A program made the position numbers and the translations under genes. 64,000 nucleotides of DNA from Dasypus novemcinctus (lineage: Eukaryota; Chordata; Mammalia; Cingulata; Dasypodidae): positions 13,482,739 to 13,546,738 of the forward strand of contig NC_080701.1 in the NCBI RefSeq assembly GCF_030445035.2, in the 5' to 3' direction. Within the stretch, counting starts at the first letter, position 1; each line of letters starts with the position of its first letter. The notes beneath the pieces are model-generated. The model did not search any database and was not told where the DNA came from. It was given only the letters and a program-made list of their open reading frames with translations. Positions 14,800-26,534 of this stretch are shown here, piece after piece.

Positions 14800-15001
14800 T
14801 CCCCCCCTTTTTTTTGAGGTACCAGGGCCAGGGATTGAACCCCAGCTCTTATACGTGGGAAGCCGGTACTCAACCCCTGAGCCATGCCGGCTTCCCTGAG
14901 TTGATTGTTTTCATCTGTTGTGTCTTTTTTTTTTTCAGGAGGCACTGGGACCTCCCATGTGGGAGGCAGGCACTCAACTCTTTGAGCCATATCTACACCC
15001 C
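14800..15001 (-). mobile_element. Dimeric DAS-type SINE (antisense)
   Basis: There are two antisense tRNA-like units in tandem. Unit 1 is at about 14804-14899 (B-box antisense 'gggattgaacccc', head antisense ending 'gccggcttccc'). A linker 'ctgagttgatt' and a T-run follow. Unit 2 is at about 14921-15001 ('caggaggcactgggacctcc ... tttgagccatatct'). Unit 2 has lost the B-box segment. The same two-unit order recurs at 46837-47037. Confidence 0.75.
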
Positions 15002-15080
15002 AGAATTCTTTTAATCCCAGGACATCAAGAGAGATTTAGAACAGGGAGGACAGAATTAATGTTTAAAAAGCTATCATTGT

Positions 15081-15510
15081 GGGAAGCAGATATGGCTCAA
15101 CTGAAAGAGCATCTGCCTACCAAATAGGAGGTCCAGAGTTCAAACCCAGGGCCTCTTGGCCCATGTGGTGAGCTGGCCCATGCGCAGTGCTGTTGCACGC
15201 AAGGAGTGCCGTGCCACGCAGGGGTGACCCCCATGTAGGGGTGTCCCATGTGCAAGGAGTGCGTTCCACAAGGAGAGCTGCCCCGTGCAAAAAAAAAAAA
15301 AGCACAGCCCGCCCAGGAGTGATGCTGCACACACGGAGAGCTGACGCAGCAAGATGATGCAACAAAAAGTGACACAGAATCCCAGTGCCGTCTGACAAGA
15401 ATGCAGGAGGACAAAGAAGAACACACAGTGAATGGACACAGGGAGCAGATGGGGCGGGGGGTGGGAGGGAAGGGGAGAGAAATAAAAATAAATCCTAAAA
15501 AAAAAAAAAT
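15081..15510 (+). mobile_element. Full-length DAS-type SINE with target-site duplication
   Basis: Head 'gggaagcagatatggctcaa', B-box 'gagttcaaaccc', long GC body and A-tail. An imperfect 16-bp duplication flanks it: aaaaagctatcattgt at 15065-15080 and aaaaagataccattgt at 15511-15526. Confidence 0.92.
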
Positions 15511-15529
15511 AAAAAGATACCATTGTTAT

Positions 15530-17590
15530 TTCTCTAGATTTGCATCAATGAATTGTATTTTGAGCACTGGAGCTAACAGAATGTAGATAATTAATCATTT
15601 TAAAGGATAAATTATTAAAGGGAAAATAATACAATCCATTTTATAATACATAGCTTCAAACACACTTCTCATTTGTACCAATGCAATACTTGGCATGTGG
15701 TAGGTGCTCAAATGAATATCTTTTAAATAATGCCAGTTTGATTAGGTTCCAAAAGCTGCTCGGAATCAAATAATTCTGAAAATGGCAAACTTAAAGCTGA
15801 CGGCAGTTGGATATTTTCTACTGCAAATTATATATTCCTAGTCCCTAGCACAGCGCTTGGCATGAAGGAATCATTCACTGTGTAGATCGAATGAATAAAA
15901 CAGCATCGTTTCTCTGTTAAGCAAGGAAAGAATATTTGTGAAGTAAAATTTAGGATATGATGGACAAAAAAGAGTCAATATTCTACTGTAGCTTAAAAAT
16001 TAGTGAGCCAATCTTTGAAAAAAATACACAATATTTCACGTCAGGTTTTAAAATTACCACTTTCAATACCACTTGTTGCTATTTTGATTTATCCATTAAG
16101 TACTGTGATTTTGAAGTAAGATTTCAAAGGCAGTAAGGAAGAGTGGTGATTAAGGGTAAGATAGATGATTTAAGTAATCAGCACAGTGCTAGATGGAGAA
16201 AAGAACACAAAAGAAGGACCAGTCTCTGGTTTTAAACTCAAAGTTAAGGAGACAGGACTTTCAGATGGCTAAGTAAAATATTTCATCTAATTTTGGATTC
16301 TGTGTCTAAAAAATTATTTTGAACTGGAAGAACAGCCTATTTGAAGCTTTTGGTGTACAAGACCAAAATGCAAGTCTTCCTTATATATATATAGGCAGTA
16401 TAAAAAGGGGACTGACAAATTAGACCTAGACACAGCACACAGAACACAGAACTGAATTTGAAGAGTGCGAAGAAGGAAAAGATGGTCAGTAAATGTCAAA
16501 TGAAACAAATAGGAGGTGGCGAAAAATGAGAAAGGGGCACAGAAGGAAATGGACGGTAAGTTTAAGAGCAGTTTTACTGACTCCAGGGATATAGAAATTG
16601 ACAGGGTATTCAGATAGAGGTATCTACGCTGACCCAGTGCCCTCAATTTAAGTATTGGTTAATACTTGTCCAAACCCAGAAAGCAAGCCCAGAGGCAGGG
16701 CTTCTGAATGATAATGCAGAGGCCCTATCTCTATCTCACTGCTGCACACCACAGGGGCAGACCTGAGACCGTAAGGGATCTTTAAATTCCATGGAGGCTT
16801 GAAATAACAGTCCAAATAATACACAACTAAATTTTCTGGCTTTATTAATTACAGTACGAACACAGTGCAAATTACTTTTAGCAATCACACTTATTTTAGT
16901 TGGCAGTTATTTTGTAAAAAATCGACTAACTTGCCCTTTAGAATTGAATTCTTGAAAATCCAGTTTAAGGATCAAGTTGTGTTTACCTAAGACTGATGAA
17001 CTTTTCTACCTAAAATATAAAAATTTCCATCATATAAAATACAGATTGCATGTAACGTCTCAAATCAGATGCAAGTCACTTTAATGGGGGGTGCTGCTTG
17101 AATGACAGCTTGGTATACCATTACATGTAATATTTCGATCTTTACCAGACAAAAGTTTAGAATCTGGGGAATTTTCAGGCTGGAGTTCACTATATTAAAT
17201 GAAGTTTCCTACTGGCAAAATACCAGAAAGCCCAGCTTCTGTCAGAGACCACAAACAGAAAAAAGGAGGAGGTTACGTTCTGGATGATATTAGTTGCGTG
17301 TTCTGAGGATCATATAGTAATATGTGAATTTCTGTGGTTTTAGGGGTGAATAGTGAGCAAAGAATGTATCATAGTGAGGGGAGCACTGCAAAGATCAAAA
17401 AGGAATTATGTAGTGTTACTGAAACAGGTGCACTACAACTCCATTACATCTTTTTAAGTCAAGGGACTTTTTTCCCTGACTAGGAAAACAATTTTAATTT
17501 TACAATGGAAATCAAAAGAAACGATGAGATTCAATTATAACGTATTTTCTTTGAAATAAACATTATCCACATGTTGCAACAGCTCATTAA
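15530..17590. other. Gene-free stretch with L2 3'-end scraps
   Basis: Short L2-like phrases occur near 15685-15725 ('cttggcatgtggtaggtgct') and 15835-15900 ('cctagcacagcgcttggcat'). The rest is AT-rich and unrecognised. Confidence 0.45.
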
Positions 17591-17600
17591 AGAAACGTCG

Positions 17601-17980
17601 GGAAACGGACTTTGGCCCAGTGGTTAGGGCCTCCGTCTACCACATGGGAGGCCCGCGGTTCAAGCCCCAGGCCTCCTTGACCCGTGTGGAGCTGGCCCAT
17701 GCGCAGTGCTGATGCGCGCAAGGAGTGCCGTGCCCCACAGGGGTGTCCCCCGCGTAGGGGAGCCCCATGCGCAAGGAGTGCACCCATAAGGAGAGCCGCC
17801 CAGCGCGAAGGAGGGAGCAGTCTGCCGAGGAATGGCGCCGCCCACACTTCCCGTGCCGCTGACAACAACAGAAGTGGACAAAGAAACAAGACGCAGCAAA
17901 AAGACACAGAAAAAAACCAGACAACCGGGAGAGGGGAGGGGAATTAAATAAATAAAAATAAATCTTAAAAAAAAAAAAAA
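17601..17980 (+). mobile_element. Full-length DAS-type SINE with target-site duplication
   Basis: Head 'cggactttggcccagtggtt', body with the 'gcgcagtgctgatgcgcgc' phrase, and A-tail. Short duplication 'aaacgtcg' lies on both sides (near 17593-17600 and 17978-17985). The low divergence suggests a fairly young copy. Confidence 0.92.
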
Positions 17981-18407
17981 CGTCGCTTAATAAAAAAAGA
18001 GGTTGAGGAAAGTCATTCTAGTCTTGAGGGTGAAGTTGTGAGGGTATGAAAGAGAAATCACCTGGGGATTACTCAGTTTGGAAAGACTCAGACCTTTTTG
18101 GTTGTGAAATCTGAAGAGTATGCAGCCATTGTTATATGTCAAATAAGAAGAGTTTCAACTTGACTTGAGGATATGGGGATAACCTGGCATTCCCAATGAT
18201 CATTACCCAGAGAGCTAGCCAAGATGTAGTACAAAATTTTAGATTAAATACTAAATTTTATGTATTTAATCCCTCTGTTTTAAAGTGAGTCCTATATATT
18301 ACTTGTTAATAGTGCAACCAAAAAAGCATCATTCAATGTGTTATGCCTGACAGAATTACAACTTCAGCAATTCTGCATGGAAAAAATGATAAATGAAAAA
18401 AAGGATG

Positions 18408-18962
18408 TAAGTCCTCAAACTACCCGTATCAGAATGAGCAAATGGAAAGCGGATTTGGCTCAACTGATAGAGCATCCGCTTACCATATAGGAGGTCCAGG
18501 GTTCAAACCCGGGGCCTCCTGACCCGTGTGGTGAGCAGGCCCACATGCAGTGCTGATATGGGCAAGAGTGTCCCCCACGCATGGGGAGCCCCATGTGCAA
18601 GGAGTCCCACAAGGAGAGCTGCCCCATGTGAAAAAGCACAGCCCATCCAGGAGTGGCGCCATACACACAGAGAGCTGACACAGCAAGATGACACCAACAA
18701 AAAGAGACACAGATTCCTGGTGCCACGACAAGAATGCAAGCAGACACAGAAGAACACATAGCAAATGGACACAGAGAGCACAAGACAGGGGGGGATGGGG
18801 AGGGAAGGGGAGAGAAATAAATAAAAGATAAATCTTAAAAAAAAAAAGAATGAGCAAAATGCAGATTTCTGAACCCCATTCTGGACCAATCAAATCAGAA
18901 TCTCTGGGAATAGAGACCAGCACCTGCATTTTTAATAAGCTATACATACTGTTTGAGAACTA
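18408..18962 (+). mobile_element. MER5A-type DNA transposon relic, split by a SINE
   Basis: Left part: 'gtcctcaaactacccgtatc agaa'. Right part: 'gcagatttctgaaccccatt', 'cagaatctctggga' and 'tgcatttttaataagc'. Together they follow the MER5A consensus order when the SINE at 18445-18846 is removed. Confidence 0.6.
18445..18846 (+). mobile_element. DAS-type SINE inserted in a MER5A-type element
   Basis: Head 'aaagcggatttggctcaac', B-box 'gggttcaaaccc', body and A-tail. A clean 12-bp duplication 'agaatgagcaaa' flanks it (18431-18442 and about 18847-18858). Its position splits an older MITE and gives relative ages. Confidence 0.93.
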
Positions 18963-18964
18963 AA

Positions 18965-21720
18965 TTTAACAGGAAGAAGCGGATATCGTGTTAATGGATG
19001 TTAGAACTCATTAGAGACAAATATAGTTTTTAATGTTTAAGGGTGCCCTTGATGATATTATCATGACTATGATCTCTCGAGTTCCGCAGAGGCAGTGGAG
19101 TTTCTCTGTTGTTTTAAAGGCAGGATTAATGGATTAAAACAGTATCTTTGAAGTGTTAGAAGAAACACATCCCTAGGTGAATCACATGATACTTTGTGCT
19201 TCAAGTGCCAGCTGTCTGGCTAAGCTTGAATTTTTTTAGAGCCACAATGAGAACTTTTATAGCTCTAAAGTAGGGATGACAAATAGCAAATAATTGGCAT
19301 AAATGCTTTTCTCTATCTCCCCCTCCACGTGCAGACTTCAAATTTTGAAAGTAGCACTTTAGGACAATCAATTGTAGTAACAAACAAGATGGAAGGGGTG
19401 GACAGTTTTGGGGTCTCTCTCTCAACACACATGTATGTATGTAAAAATACTTGTGTGTGGGAGTAATATTTGCTTAGCTAAATATTTAGAAATGTATAAT
19501 ATAATAAATATAGTTTAGAGACTTTGGTGTAATATAGTTTATCTTACTTAGATCTCTCTATAAGAGGACCTATTATTTGTCCATTTGATATTTGGAGATA
19601 TTAAAATATCACTAGACTGGAAGAACTGGTAAGAAAAAGTGGATTTGCAAATGAGAACTGAGTTCCACATTTACAAAGCTTTGAAACTCTCCAGGATAGA
19701 ATCATATGTACTATTTGTAGCAATAATCAATTTACTTGAAAACTTGTTTTCTAGAACAGAAAATTTAAGATAAAGTTAGCAGACTACATTGTTTCTTTCC
19801 ATCTTAAGTTAAATTAGCAGTGAAAGAAAAAAAATGGAGAATGGAAAAATATAGTGGTGCATCAACCCTTTAAAAAATTTAATGTTTTTATAAAGAAACA
19901 CTTTATTTGATATCTAATAATCTGGTTTTCCAATATACCCTACCATCCCTTATTTCTTTTCAAATATACCAATATCAAGTACATTTGAAATAGCAATATT
20001 AATACTAAATTTCTTCCTCTCCACAATCTTTTCAGAAAAAAAAAAACTGATTAAAAGTGAAAAGCTTCTTACAAAAATTATAAAAGCTAGACAATTTTGC
20101 AGGGCAAATTTCATAAAACTAGTCTTAACTAATCCATTAATTTGTAAAGTGTAATGAAAATGTGAGAACTAATTTGTATGCTGTTTTGTAGTAACAACAG
20201 GTTAGAGGAAAGGATAGGTTTTTCCCCTTAATGTTTTCAAAATAATACTAGAAAAATTGAAATCACACTTCTTTATCCAACCAGGAAAACTAACAAAAGA
20301 CCTAAATATACAAGTTTCAACTACTGTTTCCAATAAATTCTGAATCTATTAGAATTGAATCTTCTAGGTAATAACAATTCAACTCGTTTCTGATTAATTC
20401 CCTTTATACATTTTTATATTGAGTGTATGGTCTCTGCTTTAAAAAATTCTAGAAATAGGCAAGCAACACATTTTTTTTTGAAGTTTGCCCCATGTTGAGC
20501 TAAAACCTGTTGTAAGTCTATTATAAATCCCTATGCTGTCTGAACCTCAGATTATAATTCTAAGACTAAAAAAATTCTTTAAAAAAATCTAAAATTGAAA
20601 TTGTAGCTATAATACAAGCAGTATAGAAAATTTAAAAAAAAGACAGTGCTTATAATTATGTTTTTGAGTTTGGGGCAGTCTCTGTTATGTCAGGAGTAGG
20701 TAAATCTTTTTCACAATTAAGAACTCATTCAGTGTTTTGGAGCACTAATCAGTGAAGGAGAATAATTGGAAAGAGAAGTTAATGAACTTTCAGAACTGCC
20801 AAATTCTATGTATGAATAAATTTAATATTTGTGGTAAGATGTGATCCACTAGAAAAAAAGCTATGAGGAGGATTAGGTATCATTATATATATTAATTATA
20901 TATCTATCTATATTATATGGTTTTATTAATTTTAATAAACATTGTGTTACAGAATGTCCACAAGGCAAGAAAACATGTAGTCAATTATTTTTAAATGTTA
21001 GTTATGTTTTCAAAAATATGCTCAATGAACTTTCAGGTAAAATATCTCTAAATTTAAAGCAATGGGTACAAAGTTAATATGGATAAAGTACCACACATAT
21101 ACTATAGTATATGTATAGTATATGTATAGTATATGTATATGTATAGTATAGAGTTCCTCTATTATACACATACAGATCGAAAACAGGAAGATGGTAAAAA
21201 TATTATATGCTTTTAAATGAAATTAGAATATTTACCATTTATCTTGAGAGAGAAGTAATTGCCTCAAGCTTTAGCTTTTTCCTTCTGCATACTTAGCCTG
21301 CTCTAGAATTAGGAACTCTTTGAGCTACAAGATATATGTCACAAAATGTAAAATTAAGGAACTGAAATAAAATAATTCCAAGTTCTTTGAGTCATAATAT
21401 TTAATATTCATTAAAGCTTGTGCTAATAATTCTTGAGGAAACCATTCCCTTTACTAAGCTTCATATGTTCATTTCTATCAGAATTATATAGATAGCTGTC
21501 AAAAAATCAGAGGGATTCAGAAAGGTCATTAAATGTAGTGAAAATATAAAAAGGTAATAATTTTTTACCTAAACTGTAGGCAAATTATAAACATGCTTAA
21601 GATTTGCAAACTTATCAAGGGAGAACGTGCGGCACTCCGTGTCATCTTTCTACTTGGATGTGACTGCTGTGTTGACAGCTTCTCCTTCATTCTTCCTCCT
21701 AGTTAAGGGAAAATCCCATT
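18965..21720. other. Gene-free stretch
   Basis: AT-rich and unrecognised, apart from AT/TA simple tracts at about 20884-20935 and 21101-21152. Confidence 0.45.
21101..21152. repeat. Tandem ATATGTATAGT-type minisatellite
   Basis: Near-perfect 11-bp units (atagtatatgt) are repeated about four times and then degenerate. Confidence 0.8.
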
Positions 21721-21727
21721 GGCCTAG

Positions 21728-21872
21728 AGCAGTGGTTCTTGTAAGTGGTCCGCAAAGTAACCCCACACAACTGACCAACTGCATCAGAAACCCTGCAAGT
21801 GTGGCCCAGGTGGGTCATTAGGCCCTCTGGGTAATTCTTCTTTACACTAAAGTGTGAAAAACACTGGCCTAA
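21728..21872 (+). mobile_element. MER5A-like hAT MITE
   Basis: 'agcagtggttcttgtaagtg' at the left and 'gtgtgaaaaacactggcct' at the right are imperfect inverted ends of MER5A type. The core resembles 'catcagaaaccctgca'. Confidence 0.6.
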
Positions 21873-21879
21873 AGTAGTG

Positions 21880-24800
21880 GAGAAAGATACGTGTTTGTAA
21901 ATAGAGCAGTTATTCAGTTTTTTGCCGTTATGGGAAACAAGAGAAAATGTGACAACTAATATGAAAAAGAACAGAATGATATAAGGAGCGTAAGATGGGA
22001 AAAAGCTGTAAAAAATCAATGCAATGTCCACTAGCATGGACAATACTCATTTTCAAAGCTATTTAACATAACCAGTTGTTTCTGGTTCAAGAAAATAAAA
22101 TTAAAGGCCCACAGTAAGCAGCTGTGTCTCCTTTCTGCCCTTCGGGATAGTCCTGGCATGATCCATCTGCACTCTCATCATCTGATGCCTTTGAGAAATT
22201 ACTTGCATTTACATGAAATATTTAATTGGGACTTCAGGTTCAGTCTGTGAACTACAATAAAAATCAAATAACTTGCACTTATTAGCACCATACTTTAACC
22301 AAGAAGATGAAGCCTCATAACAGTAGGTGTCTCCTTTTTGGATAAAACAATTTCCAGCAATCTCAGGCAAATGGATTTATAGTGGCGATTGGGAGAAGGG
22401 TACATAGTGCTTCAGTATAGTCAGGTGTGATCAATTTCAAAGCATTAAGGCAGCCTGGACGAGCCTTCAATAAGTAATAATCAGTATTAAGAAATCTCAA
22501 GAGGGTTTCCTCTTACTGCCACTTTCTCTTTTAAAAATGGTGATGATGCTACTTTTCTAGAGCTTAAAATCTTTTTATGTTTCAGTCACACCAGTCAAAA
22601 TGTTTTCCAAAGATCCACTTTGTATTGAGAAGTTGAAGTAACTGACCTTTCAGTTCATATTATCCCAAATTAGTTTTTTTCCTCATCCTGAACTGTTGTT
22701 AGGGTAAAAGTGTTAATATTGACTGAACCAGGAGTCCTTCTTATGCTCTATACATCCAGCTAACAGAGCAATTTCTAAAATTTCAAAGACTATTTCTAGT
22801 TTTTCATTTTTTGTGTTTCAATTATCACCTGAACACATAAGTAGAATGGAGTGGGGCCATGGAGGTGGGAGCAATTAATGTCCCTACCCACTTCCAATAG
22901 GGTAGAGGTGAGAGAGGGAGGACAAGAGGGGAGGAGGACTACAGGTGACGGAGCTTGAGATTTCTATTTTCACACCTGGATTAGAGCATGGTATATTCTC
23001 CTTGCAGATTTACTAAACAGCAATCGATAACAATTCCATAATGAATGCAACTAAACCTTCAAAACACAGTTCTATTGAAATTCTAAACTGACAGTTATTA
23101 GTATAAATCACATTGCTAGTATGAAAAAACTAGAAATAAAAGGTAGCAGTTTGAAGTAAATTAGCAAACTATAAAAGATGTTTCAAATCTAGGAATTTTG
23201 TATACATTCCTATCTTCACTACTAATCATTGTCTTATGCTTTTTTGTTTGTTTATTTTTTTGGCTGGGTAGTTTTGGCACTTAGGTGTATTCTTTTGGTA
23301 AAGTGGCTTGGAATATTTGAAATGGGAAGCTGAGGGAAATTTCTAATCAATGGCAAGGGCAAAGAATTGCCACACAATGATTCTCTTATGTCCCACCAAG
23401 AATTCAAACACTGAAGAAAAAGCAACCAAGAATCTAAAAAGTATCTGCTATTTTGAGAACAGGGAGGAAAGAAGAGAGGAAAAAAATGTCTATAACAGCC
23501 AATTCACTCTACAAAATTTGTTGAAAACAGACAGACCAAATTGCTACCCAGAACCACCACTGGGCCAAAGATATTTTTATCTTATACAATGTTTCTGCAA
23601 TAGAATTTTATGTGCATAGCTATTTTTGCAATTGGCAAAATACACGTGCATATACATTTCAAAATACATTTCCTTAACTCTTAAACAATGTCTTCAGTTA
23701 CCAAAAAAAACCAGGCAGCAGTAGAAAGGTAAGGGGAGACAGATGTCACTCCTTTCATCCTCTGTACTGGCAGTTCTAATGGCACTCCCTTTTGGAGGAT
23801 CAGGGTGCCTAAATCAAGGTCTCCAAGACAAACACCTTAAATGCTGCTTCTCTTTCTCTCCAATAATCAGCCTTTGGAGCATCTTAAGAAAAAAAACAAC
23901 CATTACGATGTTTGAACTTAGCTACAGGTCCTCTAAAACAGAACCATACTGTTCACAAGGCAGTGTCCTTCCTGATTTTCTTTGATAAAGGTTATTTATA
24001 ATGTAAGATGTTCAAGAGAACCAAGAAAAAAGGGTCAAAGGTAGTATGTGATTTTCAGAGACCAGTGCAATGATAGTTAGTTATGTAATTTACAGTTATT
24101 TCAGGGACAATGACATTTCAGGAAGAGATGTTAATTTTGTAAATTCACTTGCAAATAAATTAAATTTTATTTTCACTTGCTATGTAGTTTATAAGAAATG
24201 ACTACAGAATATGTAGGAACAAGTGATGCTTCTTCTGAAGAAAGTAGTACAGGTATTAAAATTTTTAAAACTTAAAACATAGGATACTTGTGTAGTTAAG
24301 TGTACAATTTGGTCATTAAAAGGGCTGGAAAAAAATTCTACTTTGTGGCTAAAGAGAGAATACCATGTTGTAAAACTGACTTGTTTCTTTGGGTGTCATC
24401 ATGGGTTACTACATTATTTTAGTTGTTTTTAATATAAAGAAAGACACTTTACAATTCTGGTATTCTCCATTAATTTTTTTTCTTTCATACTCCACTGATA
24501 ATTAAAAACACATTTAGAGTAGGTGGGAACCTTAGCTTCTAGCATAAACTTGCACATTTTTCATTTCAAGAAACCATCCAAAGGCACTTAAATGCCTTGT
24601 GTAAGGTCAAGTCATGCATTGGCAGAATTAGGTATTATTCTTTCTCAAATACTCAAAAGTTTAAAATAAACAGGGATTAAGTTTTGAATATGATATTTCT
24701 CTTATTTCTGTTAGATTTATTTCTCTTTTAACAGATAATCAAAATAATCAGCCACTACTTTTCTCTATTTGCTACCTCTAGGCAACAGGCTCATCAAATC

Positions 24801-25390
24801 CTTATCAAATAATAACTAAAATCCTGAAGAACCATTTTCTCTAAGTAAAAATAAAATAGTTTGGAATACAGGAGTGTTAGATAAAACAAATTCTAATTTT
24901 AATCAGATCAAATAAAATAATCAGATTTAAAACATTATGATGACAAAGACAAAAACCAACAAAAACCTTTTACCCCAATCTTAACTTTAGGCAACTCTTT
25001 AGTTTTATCTACCAGAAACACTTTTCTTAGAAAGGGATTATATCCTCTTTCCTGAGTTCTATTATTTCCCGGGAAAAATGAAAACTTTGATTAGGACAAG
25101 TCAAGTATATGGGGATGAAATGAGAGGACAACTGCTATTCAATCTTGGAAATAAGTCAACATTAAAAAAGAAACTATATTCCATTTAAATGAGTAATTTT
25201 CTTCATAAAGTAACTCACTGTAGCAGCACTAGTTCTTTATGAATAAAAATTTATCTACTAGTTGATGCTACTGTCCTCAACAAGAACGAGAAATTTCTCA
25301 CAAGGGAAATGTGAAAGAGGGAGAAGCTTGAAGTTTAATTTTCCAGAAAAGCACCAACCTGGGAAACTCCTTGATTCAGGATGGGAAATT
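21880..25390. other. Gene-free stretch
   Basis: Mostly AT-rich unique sequence; no gene or diagnosable repeat seen. Confidence 0.45.
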
Positions 25391-25394
25391 AATG

Positions 25395-25867
25395 TTTTTT
25401 GTAACCCCAGTTAAGCAAAATTCCATTCCTGAAGGAGAATCCACCTTCTCCCCGAAAACATGTTCTTAATCTGAATGCATTCCTGTGGGTGTGAACCAAT
25501 TGTGAATAGGACCATTTGATGAGGCTACTTCAGTTGTCACCCACCTCATTCAGGATGGGTTTTAATCCTATTACCAGAGGCTTGATAGAGAAAGTCACAG
25601 TGGAAAAAGCCACAGGGAGCAGCCAGAAGCCGGCAGGCCACAGAACCCACGAGAGAAAGAAGAGACCATCATGTGCATTGCCATGTAACAGAAAAGCTGA
25701 GGACCAAGGATGGCTGGCAGCCAGTCCCAGGACCTATCTCTAGGGAGAAAGCATCACCTTGCTGATGCCTGGCTTTGGACTTCTAGCCTCAAAACTGTGA
25801 GCCAACAAATTCTCACTGTTTAAGCCAACCCACTCTATGGTATTTTAGCAGGCAGAAAACTAAAATA
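25395..25867 (+). mobile_element. ERVL/MaLR-like solo LTR, copy 1
   Basis: This and 56430-56873 are two copies of one LTR family. They share 'cattcctgtgggtg', 'gatgaggctacttcagt', 'caggatgggt', 'taatcctattac', 'gggagaaagcatc', 'ctagcctcaaaa' and a final 'aactaaaa'. There is no intact coding sequence. The 5' limit is approximate and the exact family name uncertain. Confidence 0.75.
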
Positions 25868-25935
25868 CTTCTGACTCCTCTCTTTAAATAAGGAGAAATA
25901 CATATAAAACATTTTAGGCTTTAAGAAGTAAATAT

Positions 25936-26145
25936 AGGAAGTGGATGCGGCTCAAGCATTTGGGTGTCTGCCTACCACATGGGAAATCCCAGGTTTGGGT
26001 CCCTGTTCTTTCTAAAGAAGAGGAGTAAGACAGCGAGCCAACACAACATGATGATGATGCAACAAGATGATGACAGACAGAGAGCAGACAGGAAGTGCAA
26101 AAAAGAGGGGAAGGGAGAAATAAATAAAATCTTTAAGTAAATGGG
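25936..26145 (+). mobile_element. Short DAS-type SINE
   Basis: Head 'ggaagtggatgcggctcaag', 'ccacatgggaaatcccagg', a short tail with 'acaacatgatgatgatgc' repeats, and an A-rich end. Confidence 0.85.
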
Positions 26146-26289
26146 AATACTTAAAAAGTAGTAAATATCTGGAAAATCTTTACCAATTTCCCAGATTCTG
26201 CAAAGGCCTATGAGTTTTAACCAAAATCAAAGAGGCAAACCCTTTATGCTTTTAAAATAAAAGCTGAAGTGAACCTAATTTGTATGATA

Positions 26290-26530
26290 GTGAATTGTTG
26301 GATATATGACATTACTCATTTGTCAAAACCCATAGAACTGTATAAACAAAGAGTGAACCCAATGAAAACTATAGATTTTAGTTACTATATTGGTTCAAAA
26401 ATTACAACATACCTTACTAATGCAAGATGTAATTGTGGAAACTGTGCATGTGTATGGTATCATAGGAACTCTGTACATTCTGTGTAATTTCTCTGTAATC
26501 CCAAATGCTCTTAAAGTTTATTTGAAAAAA
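26290..26530 (+). mobile_element. Old L1 3' end (sense)
   Basis: 'catttgtcaaaacccatag' and 'agagtgaacccaatgaaaac', followed by the terminal A-rich tail, are the classic L1M 3'-UTR phrases. Confidence 0.75.
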
Positions 26531-26534
26531 TAAA

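Noticed and set aside
20884-21152. AT/TA tracts as a replication origin or scaffold attachment site
   Set aside because: Base composition alone is not evidence; simple tracts of this type recur throughout the window.
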